From Fimenecus sp045655645 (GTDB lineage: Bacteria; Bacillota; Clostridia; Oscillospirales; Acutalibacteraceae), in contig JAZOPS010000049.1 in NCBI GenBank assembly GCA_045655645.1, positions 8,763-72,762 on the forward strand: DNA of 64,000 bases, in the 5' to 3' direction. Below, piece after piece: positions 16,218-26,274 of this stretch (the first letter of the stretch is position 1; each line of letters starts with the position of its first letter). A program made the position numbers and the translations under genes. The notes under the pieces are model-generated. The model ran no database searches. It worked only from the letters and a program-made list of their open reading frames with translations, and was not told the DNA's origin.

Positions 16218-17300
16218 TTATGAATTTGCTTTTTCAAATTCTGTCATGAATTCTACAAGTTTTTCTACACCTTCAACAGGCATTGCGTTATAGATTGATG
16301 CTCTCATACCACCAACTGAGCGGTGACCTTTAAGGTTTACAAAACCTGCTTCAGTTGCTTCTTTGATAAATTTAGCATTGAGTTCTTCACTGTCAGTTAC
16401 AAAAGGAATATTCATGAGTGAACGGTCTTCTTTTACAACTGTACCTTTAAACATTTTGCTGTTATCAAGGAAATCATAAAGAATTTTTGCTTTTTTGATG
16501 TTCTTTTCTTTCATTGCTTCAAGACCACCATTTTCTTTAAGCCATTCAAGAACGAGCTTGCAAATATAAATTGTATAGCAGGGTGGAGTGTTATAAAGAG
16601 AATCGTTATCTGCCATAATCTGATAATTGAGCATTGTTGGTGTTATATCGCGAGCATTTCCGAGCATATCTTCACGAATAATACAAATTGTAAGACCTGC
16701 AGGAGCTACGTTCTTCTGTGCACCGCCATAAACCATTGCAAATTTAGAAATATCAAGTGGTTCTGAAAGGAAACATGAAGAAATGTCAGCGATAAGTGGC
16801 ACATCACCTGTGTCTGGTAACTCATGGTAAACTGTACCATAAATTGTATTGTTCATACAAATATAGAAATAGTCAGCATCTTTTGTGAATTCGCTTTTAT
16901 CAAGTTTTGGAATATAAGAGAATGTTTTATCTGCTGATGATGCAACTGCTTTGCATTCGCCATATTTCTGTGCTTCTTGATATGCTTTCTTTGCCCATTG
17001 ACCAGTAATAACAAAGTCAGCTTTACCATTCTTGTTCATAAAGTTAAGTGGAATAGCTGCAAACTGTGTTGAAGCACCACCCTGTAAAAAGAGAACCTTA
17101 TAGTTTTCAGGAATATTATAAAGTTCACGAAGAAGTTGCTCTGCGCCTTTAATAATTGAATCATAAACTTTTGAGCGGTGACTCATCTCCATTACTGATT
17201 GACCGCTGCCTTCATAGTCGAGCATTTCTGCTGCTGCTTTTTTCAATACATCCTCAGGGAGCATTGAAGGACCTGCTGAAAAATTATAAACTCTTGCCAT
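16218..17300 (-). CDS. serC: Phosphoserine aminotransferase
   Basis: PLP enzyme that transaminates 3-phosphohydroxypyruvate with glutamate to give phosphoserine. The 360-residue protein begins with RVYNFSAGPSMLPEDVL, the typical N-terminus. It has QGGASTQFAAIPLN for cofactor phosphate binding, the PLP lysine in YGGAQKNVAPAG, and HRSVGGMRASIYNA near the C-terminus. A GGAGGT site precedes the ATG at 17300. It is first in the serC-serA operon. Confidence 0.97.
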   Translation of the reverse strand: MARVYNFSAGPSMLPEDVLKKAAAEMLDYEGSGQSVMEMSHRSKVYDSIIKGAEQLLRELYNIPENYKVLFLQGGASTQFAAIPLNFMNKNGKADFVITGQWAKKAYQEAQKYGECKAVASSADKTFSYIPKLDKSEFTKDADYFYICMNNTIYGTVYHELPDTGDVPLIADISSCFLSEPLDISKFAMVYGGAQKNVAPAGLTICIIREDMLGNARDITPTMLNYQIMADNDSLYNTPPCYTIYICKLVLEWLKENGGLEAMKEKNIKKAKILYDFLDNSKMFKGTVVKEDRSLMNIPFVTDSEELNAKFIKEATEAGFVNLKGHRSVGGMRASIYNAMPVEGVEKLVEFMTEFEKANS

Positions 17301-17342
17301 AAAAATACCTCCAAGTGTGTTAAAAAAATAAACATTGACGGA

Positions 17343-17372
17343 ATTATATCAAATTTAAATACTAAAAGTCAA
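17343..17372 (-). promoter_or_regulatory. Promoter of serC-serA
   Basis: On the minus strand TTGACT (complement of 17367-17372), 18-base spacer, TATAAT (complement of 17343-17348). It lies 42 bases before the serC start. Confidence 0.72.
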
Positions 17373-17429
17373 TAGAATGTTAAAAAAATATCAAAGAATT
17401 TTAGAAAATTAAATTATTTTCGGTGAAAA

Positions 17430-17448
17430 TTGTTAATAAATTTAACAA
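17430..17448. promoter_or_regulatory. Perfect 7-bp dyad between divergent serC and lon promoters
   Basis: TTGTTAA (17430-17436), TAAAT spacer, TTAACAA (17442-17448). It is placed between the two divergent promoters, 44 bases upstream of the lon -35. It could be an operator, but the region is very AT-rich and chance cannot be excluded. Confidence 0.3.
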
Positions 17449-17492
17449 AGTGCTAAAATTATAACAAAAATCCAAAAATTATTGCTAAATTC

Positions 17493-17521
17493 TTGCAGTA
17501 AGTTGTATTTTATTATATAAT
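17493..17521 (+). promoter_or_regulatory. Promoter of lon-ysxC-lysA-dnaE
   Basis: TTGCAG (17493-17498), 17-base spacer, TATAAT (17516-17521), 22 bases before the lon ATG. No CIRCE or CtsR site was recognised. Confidence 0.75.
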
Positions 17522-17543
17522 ATAGTTTCATAATAGGAGTGAT

Positions 17544-19907
17544 ATGTTTAAAATTATGGAAAACAATAAAACTTTATTCAACGAATTCAACGAAAAGTCA
17601 TTTTCATTGCCGATGGTTGCTTTGAGAGGACTTGTAATATTTCCTGAGATGACATTGCATTTTGATGTTGGCAGACAAAAGTCAGTCCGCGCTGTTAAGG
17701 CTGCAATGGAGCGCAAAACTAATATCTTTTTAACAGCGCAGATTGATATGGATTGTGATGACCCAAGAGCAGATGATTTATATCGTTCAGGTGTTGTTTG
17801 TGAAATTAAACAGGTTATGAAATTGCCGGGTTCAGACACATTGCGAGTTGTCGTTTATGGTCTTTACAGAGCAGAACTTCTTCACTTAACATCAGCTAAT
17901 CCACATTTGTCTGCAATTGTGCAGAAAATTCAGACTGAAAATGTATCTTTAGAAGATAAAAGTTATGAAGAAGCATTGGTAAGAAAAACAGAGAAAATTT
18001 TCAGTGACTATGCTTTCTTTATTCCAAAGCTTCCAACAGATGTTATTGTTGGGGTTTCTGTTAGAAAAGAAGCGTCGGAAATTTCGGACTTTATTATTTC
18101 AAATATTCCGCTTGAATACTCTGTAAAACAGTCTTTATTAGAAGAATTAAATCCATTAAAGCGTTGTGAGAGACTTTGTGTTATTCTTACAAGAGAGATT
18201 GAACTTTTATCAATTGAAGAAGAAATTAATGCTAAAGTTCAAGAGCAGATGGATGAAAATCAGCGTGAGTATTATCTTCGTGAACAGATTAAGGCAATCT
18301 CTGAAGAACTTAACGAAGGTGACGGTGCTATTTCTGAGTCAGAAGAATATAAGGAGCAAATTCGTTCAATTGGTTTTTCGGAAGATGTTGAAAGAAAACT
18401 TCTTCGTGAATGTGACCGACTCATGAAGATGCAGTCTTCAAGCCCTGAATCTGCAGTTATAAGAAACTATCTTGATAAGGTGATTTCTTTACCGTGGAGT
18501 TATTGTACTGAAGAAAATCTTGATATTGAACATGCGCAGCAAGTTTTAGATGATGACCATTATGGACTTTCTGATGTTAAAGAGAGAATTATAGAATTTC
18601 TTGCAGTTCGCAAAATTAATCCTGATGTTAAAGGTCAAATTATCTGTCTTGCAGGACCTCCCGGTGTAGGTAAAACATCAATTGCCCGTTCACTTGCAAA
18701 TGCAATGGGTAGAACTTATGCAAGAATTTCCCTTGGCGGTGTCCGTGACGAAGCAGATATTCGTGGTCACAGAAAAACTTATATCGGCTCAATGCCGGGC
18801 AGAATTATTGAAGCAATTGAAAATGCAAAAAGTTCAAATCCACTTATTCTTCTTGATGAAGTTGATAAATTAGGCTCTGACCATCGTGGTGACCCATCAT
18901 CAGCACTTTTAGAAGTGCTTGATGCAGAACAAAATAATACATTCGTTGACCATTATCTTGAAATTCCTTATGATTTAAGTAAAGTGTTGTTCATTACAAC
19001 AGCAAATGATAAGAGCAGAATTCCTGCTCCTTTGCTTGACAGAATGGAAATAATTGATATTCCTGGTTATACTTATGAGGAAAAATTCAATATTGCCAAG
19101 AAACACCTTGTGCCAAAGCAGATTCTTGCAAACGGTCTTAAAAAGTCTTATGTGAAATTTACTGATAAAGCAATTAAAGCGATTATTAGTGGCTATACCA
19201 AAGAAGCGGGTGTGCGTGTTCTTGAGAGAACAATTGCAAAAGTTCTTCGCAAAATCGCAGTTGAATATGCAAAAGGTTTTAATGGAAAAATTACAGTTAA
19301 GGATACAGATTTAGAAACATATCTTGGTCCTGTTAAGTTCAAACCTGATGAAAGTTCAAAAGTTGACCAAATAGGTGTTGTAAACGGACTTGCTTACACA
19401 TCTGTCGGTGGTACAATGCTCACTGTTGAAGTAGCAGTTATGGACGGTAAAGGTAATCTTGAACTTACAGGTTCACTTGGTGATGTAATCAAAGAATCTG
19501 CAAAAGCTGCAATCAGCTATATCAGAGCTAACGCAGATAAATACAGAGTTGATAAAGATTTTTATCAGAATAAGGATATACATATCCATTTTCCAGAAGG
19601 CGCAGTGCCAAAAGATGGCCCATCAGCAGGTGTTACAATTTTTACTGCTCTCGTTTCTGCGCTTTCAGGTTGTAAAGTTAAATCAAATGTTGCAATGACA
19701 GGTGAAATAACTATTACAGGCAGAGTTTTACCAATTGGTGGACTTCGTGAAAAAACTATGGCGGCTTATGTTGAAGGAATAAAAACTGTTGTTGTTCCTG
19801 AAGCTAATCGTAGCGATTTAGAAAAAATTGATGAAAAAGTAAAAGAAAATATTAATTTTGTATTTGCAAAAACAGGTGACGATGTGCTTAAAGCAGCACT
19901 TGTTTAA
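17544..19907 (+). CDS. lon: ATP-dependent protease Lon
   Basis: Homo-oligomeric AAA+ serine protease that degrades misfolded and regulatory proteins in the cytosol. The 787-residue protein has the N-terminal LON substrate domain (SLPMVALRGLVIFPEM), Walker A GPPGVGKT with K377, Walker B LILLDEVDK, and a C-terminal protease domain with catalytic S694 (PKDGPSAG) and K737 (GGLREKT). AGGAGTGA precedes ATG 17544. ysxC follows after 11 bases, the usual Firmicutes pairing. Confidence 0.98.
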   Translation: MFKIMENNKTLFNEFNEKSFSLPMVALRGLVIFPEMTLHFDVGRQKSVRAVKAAMERKTNIFLTAQIDMDCDDPRADDLYRSGVVCEIKQVMKLPGSDTLRVVVYGLYRAELLHLTSANPHLSAIVQKIQTENVSLEDKSYEEALVRKTEKIFSDYAFFIPKLPTDVIVGVSVRKEASEISDFIISNIPLEYSVKQSLLEELNPLKRCERLCVILTREIELLSIEEEINAKVQEQMDENQREYYLREQIKAISEELNEGDGAISESEEYKEQIRSIGFSEDVERKLLRECDRLMKMQSSSPESAVIRNYLDKVISLPWSYCTEENLDIEHAQQVLDDDHYGLSDVKERIIEFLAVRKINPDVKGQIICLAGPPGVGKTSIARSLANAMGRTYARISLGGVRDEADIRGHRKTYIGSMPGRIIEAIENAKSSNPLILLDEVDKLGSDHRGDPSSALLEVLDAEQNNTFVDHYLEIPYDLSKVLFITTANDKSRIPAPLLDRMEIIDIPGYTYEEKFNIAKKHLVPKQILANGLKKSYVKFTDKAIKAIISGYTKEAGVRVLERTIAKVLRKIAVEYAKGFNGKITVKDTDLETYLGPVKFKPDESSKVDQIGVVNGLAYTSVGGTMLTVEVAVMDGKGNLELTGSLGDVIKESAKAAISYIRANADKYRVDKDFYQNKDIHIHFPEGAVPKDGPSAGVTIFTALVSALSGCKVKSNVAMTGEITITGRVLPIGGLREKTMAAYVEGIKTVVVPEANRSDLEKIDEKVKENINFVFAKTGDDVLKAALV

Positions 19908-19918
19908 GTGAGGTAATT

Positions 19919-20506
19919 ATGAGATACGATAAAGCAGAATTTAAAGCGGCGTATGGTACTTTTAGTCAGTTGCCTGACACCGATTTGCCTGAAATTGCTT
20001 TTGCAGGTCGTTCAAATGTAGGTAAAAGTTCTTTACTTAATAGAATTTTTGGACGAAAAAATCTTGCAAGAGTCAGTTCAGTGCCAGGTAAAACGATTAC
20101 AATCAATTTCTACCAGGTTGATGAATATAACTTTGTTGACTTGCCGGGCTATGGTTATGCTAAAGTTGCAAAGACTGAAAAAGAGCGTTGGGCAGAAATG
20201 ATGGAAGGTTATTTTAACTCTGACCGTAATATTAAACTTGTTGTTCAACTTGTTGATATGCGTCATCCACCAACAAAGGATGATATAATGATGATGGAAT
20301 TCTTACAGTCAAGTGGTTATGAGTTCATTGTTGTAATGACTAAAGCTGATAAGCTCAAAAAGAAAAAAGACTATAATGAACGCATTGAAAAGTCAAAGCA
20401 AGAAATGAGTTTCGTGCCAGAAGAAAGAATTATCCCATTCTCATCAGAAACAGGCGCAGGACTTGATGAATTAAAGAAATATATTGAAGGATATTTAGGT
20501 GAATAA
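19919..20506 (+). CDS. ysxC: Ribosome biogenesis GTP-binding protein YsxC/EngB
   Basis: Essential GTPase for late assembly of the 50S subunit. The 195-residue protein has G1 GRSNVGKSSLLN near residue 31, a conserved threonine in the G2 region (PGKTITINFY), G3 DLPGYGYAKV, G4 TKADKL near 140 and G5 SSETG. Length is normal. It is paired with lon, and the lysA start follows 1 base after its stop. Confidence 0.96.
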   Translation: MRYDKAEFKAAYGTFSQLPDTDLPEIAFAGRSNVGKSSLLNRIFGRKNLARVSSVPGKTITINFYQVDEYNFVDLPGYGYAKVAKTEKERWAEMMEGYFNSDRNIKLVVQLVDMRHPPTKDDIMMMEFLQSSGYEFIVVMTKADKLKKKKDYNERIEKSKQEMSFVPEERIIPFSSETGAGLDELKKYIEGYLGE

Positions 20507-20507
20507 T

Positions 20508-21779
20508 ATGAGCAAAGTACCATTTACAACAAAAGAAAAATTAGAAGAAATCGCAAAAGTTTATCCAACACCTTTTCATCTTTATGATGAAGCAGGAATT
20601 CGCAAAAATGCAGAAAATCTTAAAAAAGCATTTGCTTGGAATAAAGGCTTTAAAGAATATTTTGCAGTTAAAGCAACTCCAAATCCATTCCTTATTAATA
20701 TTTTAAGAGAATATGGTTGTGGATGTGACTGTTCATCTGTTACTGAGCTTATGCTTTCAAAAGCAATTGGTGCAGTTGGTGACGATATTATGTTCTCATC
20801 AAACGATACACCACCAGCAGAATTCAAATATGCAGATGATTTAGGTGCAATAATAAATCTTGATGATATTACACATATTGACATTCTTGAAAAGACTCTC
20901 GGATACCTTCCAAAGAAGCTTTCTTGTCGTTACAATCCAGGTGGATATTTCTCAATTGCAAATAATATTATGGACAATCCTGGTGACGCAAAATACGGTA
21001 TGACAACTGAACAACTCTTTGAGGCGTTCAAGATTATGAAATCAAAGGGTGTTGAGGAATTTGGTATTCACGCTTTCCTTGCAAGTAACACAGTAACAAA
21101 TGAATATTATCCAACACTTGCAAAAACTCTTTTTGAAGTTGCTGTTAAACTTAAAGAAGAAACAGGTGCTCATATTAAATTTATCAACCTTTCAGGTGGT
21201 ATCGGTATCCCTTATCGTCCTGACCAAGAAGGTAATGATATCTTTGCAATTGGTGCTGGGGTTGAAAAAGTATATAACGAAGTTTTAATTCCTGCAGGTA
21301 TGGATGATGTAGCAATTTTTACTGAACTTGGTAGATTTATGTTAGCGCCTTATGGTGCACTTGTAACTCGTGCTATTAATGAAAAACACACTCATAAAGA
21401 GTATATTGGTGTTGATGCTTGTGCAGTTAACCTTATGCGTCCCGCAATCTACGGCGCATATCACCATATTACTGTTATGGGTAAAGAAAATGAACCTTGT
21501 GACTACAAATATGATGTAACAGGTTCACTCTGCGAAAATAACGATAAATTTGCAATTGATAGAATGTTACCCAAAATAGATATGGGTGACTTGTTGTTTA
21601 TTCACGATACAGGAGCTCATGGTTTTGCAATGGGTTACAACTATAATGGTAAACTCAAATCAGCAGAAATTCTTCTTAAAGAAGACGGTGGCTTCGATTT
21701 AATCCGCCGTGCAGAAACTCCTGCTGACTATTTCGCAACATTTGACTGCTTTGATTTTTATAAAAAAGTTACTGAATAA
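20508..21779 (+). CDS. lysA: Diaminopimelate decarboxylase
   Basis: PLP fold-III enzyme that decarboxylates meso-diaminopimelate to lysine. The 423-residue protein has PLP lysine K55 in YFAVKATPNP, HAFLASNTV near residue 188, and LSGGIGIPY, the glycine loop for cofactor phosphate. The cysteine motif from the partner subunit reads CENND at 342-346 instead of the common CES(G/T)D. ATG 20508 is preferred, with AGGTGA at 20497-20502; a GTG at 20499 would add three residues and overlap ysxC. A related decarboxylase specificity is possible but less likely. Confidence 0.85.
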   Translation: MSKVPFTTKEKLEEIAKVYPTPFHLYDEAGIRKNAENLKKAFAWNKGFKEYFAVKATPNPFLINILREYGCGCDCSSVTELMLSKAIGAVGDDIMFSSNDTPPAEFKYADDLGAIINLDDITHIDILEKTLGYLPKKLSCRYNPGGYFSIANNIMDNPGDAKYGMTTEQLFEAFKIMKSKGVEEFGIHAFLASNTVTNEYYPTLAKTLFEVAVKLKEETGAHIKFINLSGGIGIPYRPDQEGNDIFAIGAGVEKVYNEVLIPAGMDDVAIFTELGRFMLAPYGALVTRAINEKHTHKEYIGVDACAVNLMRPAIYGAYHHITVMGKENEPCDYKYDVTGSLCENNDKFAIDRMLPKIDMGDLLFIHDTGAHGFAMGYNYNGKLKSAEILLKEDGGFDLIRRAETPADYFATFDCFDFYKKVTE

Positions 21780-21792
21780 TTAGGAGATAATT

Positions 21793-24700
21793 ATGTCTTT
21801 CGTTCACTTACATGTGCATACTGAATATAGCTTATTAGATGGTGTTTGCCGTCTTAATAGGCTTTGTTCTGTTGCGAAAGAACGAGGACAAAATGCAATA
21901 GCAATTACTGACCACGGTAATTTATTTGGTGCGGTTGATTTCTACAAAGAAGCAAAAAAAGTAGGTATTAAACCAATTATTGGTTGTGAAGTTTATGTAG
22001 CCAGCCGTTCACGATTTGATAAAGTGCACGGTGTGGATTCTGACAGACATCACCTTGTTTTGCTTTGTAAAAATGAAATCGGTTATCAAAACCTTATTAA
22101 AATGGTTTCTTCTGCTTGGGTTGATGGTTTTTATACCAAACCAAGAATTGATAAAGAGTTGTTAGAAAAGCATCACGAAGGTTTAATTTGTCTCTCTGCT
22201 TGTCTTGCGGGCGAAATCCCCAAACTTATTGAGCGTGGCGAGACAATTCAGGCAAAAGAAGTTGCTCTTTGGTATCAAAAGACTTTTGGTGATGGTAATT
22301 TCTATTTGGAAATTCAAAATCATGGAATTTCAGAACAACTCAAAGTTAATAATGGTCTGATTCAGTTGTCAAAGGATACAGGAATACCACTTGTAGCAAC
22401 AAATGATGTTCATTATATTGACAGAGAAGACTCAAAAATTCAAAAAATTCTTATTTGCATTGCAACAAACCATACGATTGATGAAGAAAATTCTCTTGAA
22501 TTTGAAACTGATAATTTCTATCTTAAAACCGAAGAAGAAATGCGGAGCATTTTTGGCTATGTTCCTGAAGCAATTGAAAATACACAAAAAATTGCGGATA
22601 TGTGTGATTTTGACTTCGAATTTGGTAATACAAAACTTCCAAATTTTGATGTTCCACAAGGGCAAACTCATTTTGATTATCTCAGAAATAAGTGTTATGT
22701 AGGTTTAAAAGAAAGATATGGCAGTAACCCGGATAAATTATATATTGACCGACTTGAATATGAACTGTCAGTAATAAATAATATGGGTTATGTTGACTAT
22801 TTCTTGATAGTAGCCGACTTTATAGGGTATGCTCGTGACCACGGTATTCCAGTTGGTCCTGGTCGTGGCTCAGGTGCTGGTAGCATCTGTGCTTATTGTA
22901 TGGGTATTACAAATATTGACCCAGTAAAATATAATTTGATTTTTGAGCGATTCTTAAACCCTGAACGCGTAAGTATGCCCGATATTGATGTTGACTTTTG
23001 TTATGAGCGCAGGGGAGAAGTAATCGATTATGTTATCAATAAATACGGAGCAGACCATGTTGCTCAGATTGTAACTTTTGGAACAATGGCTGCTCGTGCC
23101 GCACTTCGCGATGTTGGTCGTGCAATGGGACTCTCTTATGCTACTGTTGATAATGTTGCAAAGAAAATTCCAAGAACTTTAGGCATGACTATTGAAAAAG
23201 CATTAGTTGAGAGTGAAGAACTCAAAACTCTTTATGATAGTGACGAGTCAGTTAAAGAGCTTGTTGACAATGCAAAAAAAGTTGAAGGTATGCCAAGGCA
23301 TGCTTCAACTCACGCTGCGGGTATTGTTATTACTGATAATCCTGTTAGTGACTATGTGCCACTAGCTAGAAATGATGAATCTGTTGTAACACAATTCACA
23401 ATGACAACAATTGAAGAACTTGGTCTTTTGAAAATGGACTTTTTGGGTCTTCGCACATTAACGGTTATCAATGATTGTGTTAAAATGATTCAAAAGAAAG
23501 ATCCACAGTTTGACATTGAAAAGATACCTCTTGACGATAAGAAGGCTTATGCTTTGTTCACAAATGGTCAGACAGATGGTGTATTCCAATGTGAATCAAG
23601 TGGAATGCGAAGTGTATTTATGCGCCTTAAACCAACTAATCTTGAAGATATTATTGCTGTTATATCACTTTACCGTCCTGGACCAATGGAATCAATCGAC
23701 AGTTATATTGAAAATCGCCATAACAGCGAAAATATAAGATATAAAACACCAATGCTTAAAGATATTCTTGATGTCACTTATGGTTGTATGGTATATCAAG
23801 AGCAAGTAATGCAAATTTTCCGTTCCTTAGCAGGTTATTCTCTTGGTCGTGCTGACATTGTCCGTCGTGCCATGTCAAAGAAAAAGCATAAAGTCCTTGA
23901 AGACGAGCGAACTTTCTTCTGTGATGGCTGTGCTAAAAACGGAATTCCACAAAATATCGCTAATGAAATATTTGACGATATGTCATCGTTTGCATCGTAT
24001 GCATTCAATAAATCTCACGCAGCAGCTTATGCTGTTGTAGCTTATAGAACAGCTTATCTAAAAGCATATTATCCTTGTGAATTTATGGCATCATTGCTTA
24101 CAAGTGTGTTGGATAATGCTACAAAAGTTTCGGGTTATATTGAAGATTGTAAACGGAATGGAATCAAAATTTTAAATCCAAATGTAAATTATAGTAATAA
24201 AACATTTACAACAGATAATAATTATGAAAAATCAATAATGTTTGGTCTTCTTGCAATTAAAAATTTAGGTCATGATTTTATTGATACAATTATAAATGAG
24301 CGCAAAATGAATGGTGAATATAAATCATTCTATTCATTCTGTAAGCGAGTTCATGGTAAATCATTTAACCGTCGTGCAGTTGAAAGCCTTATTAAGAGTG
24401 GTGCGCTTGATAATTTGGGCAGCAACCGTCACGAAATGATGATTAATCTACCTTTTATCATAGACGAATTAGATGCAACCAAACGAAGAAATCTTGATGG
24501 TCAAATCGGTTTCTTTGATATTGTGAGCAATTCTGATAATTCTAATTACAAAATGCAAAAGACTGCAGAGTTTTCAACACAAGAATTATTATCAATGGAA
24601 AAAGAAACAACAGGTCTTTATATTTCAGCTCATCCAATGGAAGAATATGCAGATTTATCAATAAAACTGAAATGTGATAAAGTTGCAGATATTCTCAATG

Positions 24701-25224
24701 CTGATGATTATAATTCAATTTATAGCGACGGCACTTCAGTTAAAGTTTTGGGAATTATAACTGATATTATAAAGAAACAAACCAAGAGCGGCGAATATAT
24801 GGCGTTTATAACTCTTGAAGATGTTGTAGGCTCAGTTGAAGTTATTGTGTTCCCTAAATTGTTATCAAGATTTGCGAATAAAATTTTAAATGGTTCAACT
24901 GTTATGGTTGGCGGAAGACTTTCAATGCGTGAAGAAGAAAATCCTAAAATTATTTTGGACTTTATCGAATCTGCCGAGCAAATTCAGGTTAACAATAATA
25001 AGCGAGTAGGTTTGTTTTTAAGGTTTACTGATAATAAATCTCAAGAATATTTAAAATGTGCAGATTTTCTTAATAAAAATGCAATTGATGGTGATACAAT
25101 GCTATATTATTATTTCAATGATAGTAAAAAGTATTTTCCCTGTAAAAAAATTAGCGTAAATGAATATCTAATCAGAGATTTAAAACTTATTGCTGGGGAT
25201 AAGAATGTCATATTACAAAAATAA
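21793..25224 (+). CDS. dnaE: DNA polymerase III subunit alpha
   Basis: Replicative C-family DNA polymerase (DnaE). The 1143-residue protein starts with the PHP domain (HLHVHTEYSLLDG), has the palm motif PDIDVDF with D399 and D401 as metal ligands, and later GPGRGSGAGS, a helix-hairpin-helix region, and an OB-fold (VKVLGIITDI...). Clostridia use PolC for most synthesis and DnaE for lagging-strand or primer extension; polC is not in this window. It starts 13 bases after lysA and probably closes the lon operon. Confidence 0.97.
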   Translation: MSFVHLHVHTEYSLLDGVCRLNRLCSVAKERGQNAIAITDHGNLFGAVDFYKEAKKVGIKPIIGCEVYVASRSRFDKVHGVDSDRHHLVLLCKNEIGYQNLIKMVSSAWVDGFYTKPRIDKELLEKHHEGLICLSACLAGEIPKLIERGETIQAKEVALWYQKTFGDGNFYLEIQNHGISEQLKVNNGLIQLSKDTGIPLVATNDVHYIDREDSKIQKILICIATNHTIDEENSLEFETDNFYLKTEEEMRSIFGYVPEAIENTQKIADMCDFDFEFGNTKLPNFDVPQGQTHFDYLRNKCYVGLKERYGSNPDKLYIDRLEYELSVINNMGYVDYFLIVADFIGYARDHGIPVGPGRGSGAGSICAYCMGITNIDPVKYNLIFERFLNPERVSMPDIDVDFCYERRGEVIDYVINKYGADHVAQIVTFGTMAARAALRDVGRAMGLSYATVDNVAKKIPRTLGMTIEKALVESEELKTLYDSDESVKELVDNAKKVEGMPRHASTHAAGIVITDNPVSDYVPLARNDESVVTQFTMTTIEELGLLKMDFLGLRTLTVINDCVKMIQKKDPQFDIEKIPLDDKKAYALFTNGQTDGVFQCESSGMRSVFMRLKPTNLEDIIAVISLYRPGPMESIDSYIENRHNSENIRYKTPMLKDILDVTYGCMVYQEQVMQIFRSLAGYSLGRADIVRRAMSKKKHKVLEDERTFFCDGCAKNGIPQNIANEIFDDMSSFASYAFNKSHAAAYAVVAYRTAYLKAYYPCEFMASLLTSVLDNATKVSGYIEDCKRNGIKILNPNVNYSNKTFTTDNNYEKSIMFGLLAIKNLGHDFIDTIINERKMNGEYKSFYSFCKRVHGKSFNRRAVESLIKSGALDNLGSNRHEMMINLPFIIDELDATKRRNLDGQIGFFDIVSNSDNSNYKMQKTAEFSTQELLSMEKETTGLYISAHPMEEYADLSIKLKCDKVADILNADDYNSIYSDGTSVKVLGIITDIIKKQTKSGEYMAFITLEDVVGSVEVIVFPKLLSRFANKILNGSTVMVGGRLSMREEENPKIILDFIESAEQIQVNNNKRVGLFLRFTDNKSQEYLKCADFLNKNAIDGDTMLYYYFNDSKKYFPCKKISVNEYLIRDLKLIAGDKNVILQK

Positions 25225-25233
25225 TGCAATTAC

Positions 25234-25262
25234 TTGCATTTTCTAATTTCTTGTGATATTAT
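25234..25262 (+). promoter_or_regulatory. Promoter of pfkA-aroK
   Basis: TTGCAT (25234-25239), 17-base spacer, TATTAT (25257-25262) with extended -10 TG at 25254-25255. The transcript leader would be about 40 bases, and the ribosome binding site is GGGTGA at 25300-25305. Confidence 0.58.
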
Positions 25263-25309
25263 ATGATTTCAATGTGGTAATATTTAGCAAAATATAAAAG
25301 GGTGATAAA

Positions 25310-26272
25310 ATGAAAACAATCGGAGTTTTAACAAGTGGCGGCGACGCTCCTGGTATGAATGCTGCTGTTCGTGCAGTTGTTCGTGCAGGTTGTGAAAACG
25401 GTTTCAGAGTAATGGGTATCAGAAGAGGCTATAATGGTCTTATGCAAGGTGATATGTTTGAAATGAATCTTCGTTCAGTTTCAAATATCATTAACCGTGG
25501 TGGTACTGTTCTTTATTCTGCAAGAAGTCCTGAATTCAAAACAGAAGAAGGTCTTCAAAAAGCACTTAAAGTTGCAAAAGATGTTAATATGGAAGGTATT
25601 GTTGTTATCGGTGGCGATGGTTCATTCCGTGGTGCTCGTGACTTATCTCTTCGCGGTGTTAACTGTGTTGGTATTCCAGGCACAATTGATAACGATATCG
25701 CTTGCAGTGATTATACAATTGGTTATGATACTGCAATGAATACTGTTCTTGAAATGGTTGACAGACTTCGTGATACATCAGAATCTCATGACCGTTGCTC
25801 AGTTGTTGAAGTAATGGGCAGACGCGCAGGTTACATTGCACTTAATGCTGGTATTGCTTGTGGTGCAACTTCAATACTTATTCCTGAAGTAGAATATGAT
25901 TTCCAGCGTGATGTTATTGATAGAATGAAGAGAACTCAGAAGGCTGGCAAAAAGCATTTTATCATTATCGTTGCTGAAGGTATCGGTGGCGTTGAAGAAA
26001 TGGCAAAGAGAATTGAAGCTGAAACAGGTGTTGAAACAAGAGCAACTGTTCTTGGTCATGTTCAGCGTGGTGGACATCCAACAGTTCGCGACAGAGTTAC
26101 AGCTTCTCTTATGGGTCATAAAGCAGTTGAACTTCTTAAAGCAGGTATTGGTAATAGAGTTCTTGCAATCAACAAAGATGAAATCGTTGACTATGACATT
26201 TTTGAAGCTCTCAATATGAAGAAATCTCTTAATATTGAAGAATATAAGATTGCACACGAAATCTCAATATAA
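25310..26272 (+). CDS. pfkA: ATP-dependent 6-phosphofructokinase
   Basis: Phosphorylates fructose 6-phosphate to fructose 1,6-bisphosphate, the committed step of glycolysis. The 320-residue protein has GGDAPGMNAAVRAVVR at the N-terminus, IGGDGSFRGA, the catalytic GIPGTIDNDI, MGRRAGYIAL and LGHVQRGGHPTVRDR. The glycine after GGDGS favours the ATP-dependent type. Length matches bacterial PfkA. aroK begins 2 bases after its stop. Confidence 0.97.
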   Translation: MKTIGVLTSGGDAPGMNAAVRAVVRAGCENGFRVMGIRRGYNGLMQGDMFEMNLRSVSNIINRGGTVLYSARSPEFKTEEGLQKALKVAKDVNMEGIVVIGGDGSFRGARDLSLRGVNCVGIPGTIDNDIACSDYTIGYDTAMNTVLEMVDRLRDTSESHDRCSVVEVMGRRAGYIALNAGIACGATSILIPEVEYDFQRDVIDRMKRTQKAGKKHFIIIVAEGIGGVEEMAKRIEAETGVETRATVLGHVQRGGHPTVRDRVTASLMGHKAVELLKAGIGNRVLAINKDEIVDYDIFEALNMKKSLNIEEYKIAHEISI

Positions 26273-26274
26273 TT

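Noticed and set aside
17301..17543. Small RNA or leader in the serC-lon intergenic region
   Set aside because: Only two promoters and a weak dyad were found; no terminator or structured RNA stands out.
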